Assembly: GCA_022447485.1 (NCBI GenBank)
Contig: JAKVCH010000207.1
Coordinates: forward strand, 1-5,984
Reading direction: 5' to 3'
Source of the DNA: Polyangiaceae bacterium
Lineage (GTDB): Bacteria > Myxococcota_A > Polyangia > Polyangiales > Polyangiaceae
Length of the DNA: 5,984 nt
Below are positions 5,042 to 5,984 of this stretch, piece after piece (the stretch's first letter is position 1; each line of letters starts with the position of its first letter). Made by a program: the position numbers and the translations under genes. The notes below the pieces were generated by a model that was given only the letters and a program-made list of their open reading frames with translations, did not search any database and was not told the origin of the DNA.

Positions 5042-5911
5042 ATGCAAAGCATGACAGGGTACGGGCTTGGTTCAGCTCCGCTGTTGCAGGGTACTTTGAG
5101 CTTAGAGATCCGTGCCCTCAACCACAAAAACCAAGATATACGGGTCCGAGCGCCTGGCGACTTGGGTGACTATGGCGCACAAGTGGAAGCCTTAGTCCGC
5201 AAGGAGTTGGGGCGTGGTCGTTTCGATATTGCCCTTCGTTACGACGGAAACGAACAGGGTGAGATGGTTCTGTCGGTACCCAAAGCGACTTCGGCCTGGA
5301 AAAGCATTGTGCAGCTTCACCAGCAATTATGCCCTGAGACTCCGCTTTCGTTTTCGGATATTCTGACTATGCCAGGCCTCTTCGAGTCGAAGCAGCTCGA
5401 TGCCGCCGAGACCCAAAAAAGCATCGCGATCGCTTTCGAGAAGGCCAAAGCACAGCTTTCTGAAATGCGCTCAACAGAGGGGCAAGCTCTTCTGCTCGAT
5501 ATGAATGATCGACTAGCGAGGCTCGAAGTTCTTACACAAGAGATGAAAGAGCGTATCTCTCAGATTGCGCCAGAGCAGAGACAGCGCTTGCGTGAACGCG
5601 TCGATGCCTTGCTAGAAGGAACTAGCGCTCAGCTCAGTGAGGAGCGACTGGAGCTTGAGCTAGCGCTACTCGCAGAAAAAGCTGACGTAACGGAAGAGCT
5701 CGTGCGATTAAGTTCCCACTTTCAGCAGTTAAAGTCGCTCTACAGGTCAAAGGAGCCTGTAGGTCGTAGAATTGATTTCCGGCTGCAGGAAGTCGGTCGA
5801 GAAGTGAATACAATCGGTTCGAAAAGCCACGATACCGGCCTAGCTCATCATGTCGTTGAGATGAAAGCTGAGTTAGAGCGGCTTCGTGAGCAGGTACAAA
5901 ACGTGGAGTAA
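5042..5911 (+). CDS. yicC: YicC/YloC family endoribonuclease, 289 aa
   Basis: Members of this family (YicC in E. coli, YloC in Bacillus) are described as metal-dependent endoribonucleases in RNA decay. The length is normal (287 in E. coli). The N-terminal domain begins with the signature SMTGYG (3-8) and contains EIRALNHKNQDIRVRAP (22-38), where the family has a NHRxLD-type motif, and GRGRFDIALR near 57-66. The C-terminal domain (DUF1732, about residues 206-289) shows AEKADVTEELVRLSSHF, PVGRRIDFRLQEVGREVNTIGSK and a final KAELERLREQVQN. The frame is open upstream to a GTG at 5003, but family members start at the M-x-S-M-T-G-[YF]-G segment, so ATG 5042 is chosen. The ribosome binding site is poor, which fits coupling to the DUF507 gene. 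Its stop overlaps or nearly touches the gmk start, an order also common elsewhere. Confidence 0.95.
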   Translation: MQSMTGYGLGSAPLLQGTLSLEIRALNHKNQDIRVRAPGDLGDYGAQVEALVRKELGRGRFDIALRYDGNEQGEMVLSVPKATSAWKSIVQLHQQLCPETPLSFSDILTMPGLFESKQLDAAETQKSIAIAFEKAKAQLSEMRSTEGQALLLDMNDRLARLEVLTQEMKERISQIAPEQRQRLRERVDALLEGTSAQLSEERLELELALLAEKADVTEELVRLSSHFQQLKSLYRSKEPVGRRIDFRLQEVGREVNTIGSKSHDTGLAHHVVEMKAELERLREQVQNVE

Positions 5912-5913
5912 TG

Positions 5914-5984
5914 ATGGGACCTTTACCCTTGATTGTTTCGTCGCCCTCGGGTGCTGGTAAAACGACTCTCACCGCACGGCTGCG
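5914..5984 (+). CDS. gmk: guanylate kinase, N-terminal fragment (cut by right edge)
   Basis: Phosphorylates GMP (and dGMP) to the diphosphate with ATP, in the cytoplasm; its GDP product feeds GTP and alarmone synthesis. Only about 23 codons are present, but MGPLPLIVSSPSGAGKTTL contains the P-loop in the form SPSGAGKTT, which is typical of guanylate kinases directly after a short hydrophobic beta-strand. Two adjacent ATGs occur at 5911 and 5914. The first overlaps the yicC TAA by one base; the second has better spacing (5 bases) from GGAG at 5905-5908 and is preferred. Both are in the same frame. The yicC-gmk pair is a very common order, often followed by rpoZ and spoT/relA, which cannot be checked here. 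Confidence 0.88.
   Translation, partial: MGPLPLIVSSPSGAGKTTLTARL

Noticed and set aside
5634..5972. Minus-strand 112-codon frame, and similar frames at 4879-5127, 4364-4609, 3880-4128, 3463-3687, 3237-3437 and 655-849
   Set aside because: All are shadows of well-identified genes on the opposite strand or in another frame, without domains or start signals.

Overview
The window reads as chromosomal DNA of roughly balanced base composition from a Gram-negative bacterium. A lineage of the former Deltaproteobacteria (Bdellovibrionota, Myxococcota or relatives) is the best guess. The reasons are a DUF507 protein directly upstream of yicC and gmk, a lipoprotein mono-heme cytochrome c with a non-canonical lipobox, and a divergent RelA/SpoT-like protein of a kind I associate with that group. 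This is an inference from gene content, not a search result.

Layout: the left half (1-2726) is on the minus strand. It holds a mono-heme cytochrome c lipoprotein, then a 110-aa single-pass membrane protein whose start overlaps the cytochrome stop by 4 bases, then a 125-bp leader with nested inverted repeats, then the first 542 codons of dnaE (replicative DNA polymerase III alpha subunit), which runs off the left edge. A 117-bp divergent intergenic region follows. The right half is on the plus strand: a 58-aa two-helix small membrane protein with a good ribosome binding site; a 288-bp non-coding stretch with five exact-length 14-bp tandem repeats and several stem-loops; a 382-aa RelA/SpoT-fold protein; a DUF507 protein; yicC (endoribonuclease family); and the first codons of gmk (guanylate kinase), cut by the right edge.

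The most interesting item is the 382-aa protein. Its C-terminal half carries, in the correct order, the residues that define the (p)ppGpp synthetase fold: the G-R-K...S...K substrate segment, the first catalytic Asp in YDxLxFRI, YxxxH, the catalytic Glu in ExQ, and an HxxYK motif. It has no recognisable HD hydrolase, TGS or ACT domain, it has an N-terminal extension of about 185 residues that I do not recognise, and its central loop is unusually long. It lies in the same direction as DUF507, yicC and gmk, and guanylate kinase makes GDP, a precursor or substrate of alarmones. The plus-strand cluster may therefore join nucleotide signalling, RNA decay and GMP metabolism. Chemistry and shared transcription are inferred, not shown. 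DUF507, yicC and gmk are tightly packed (7-bp gap, then overlap or near-overlap) and probably co-transcribed.
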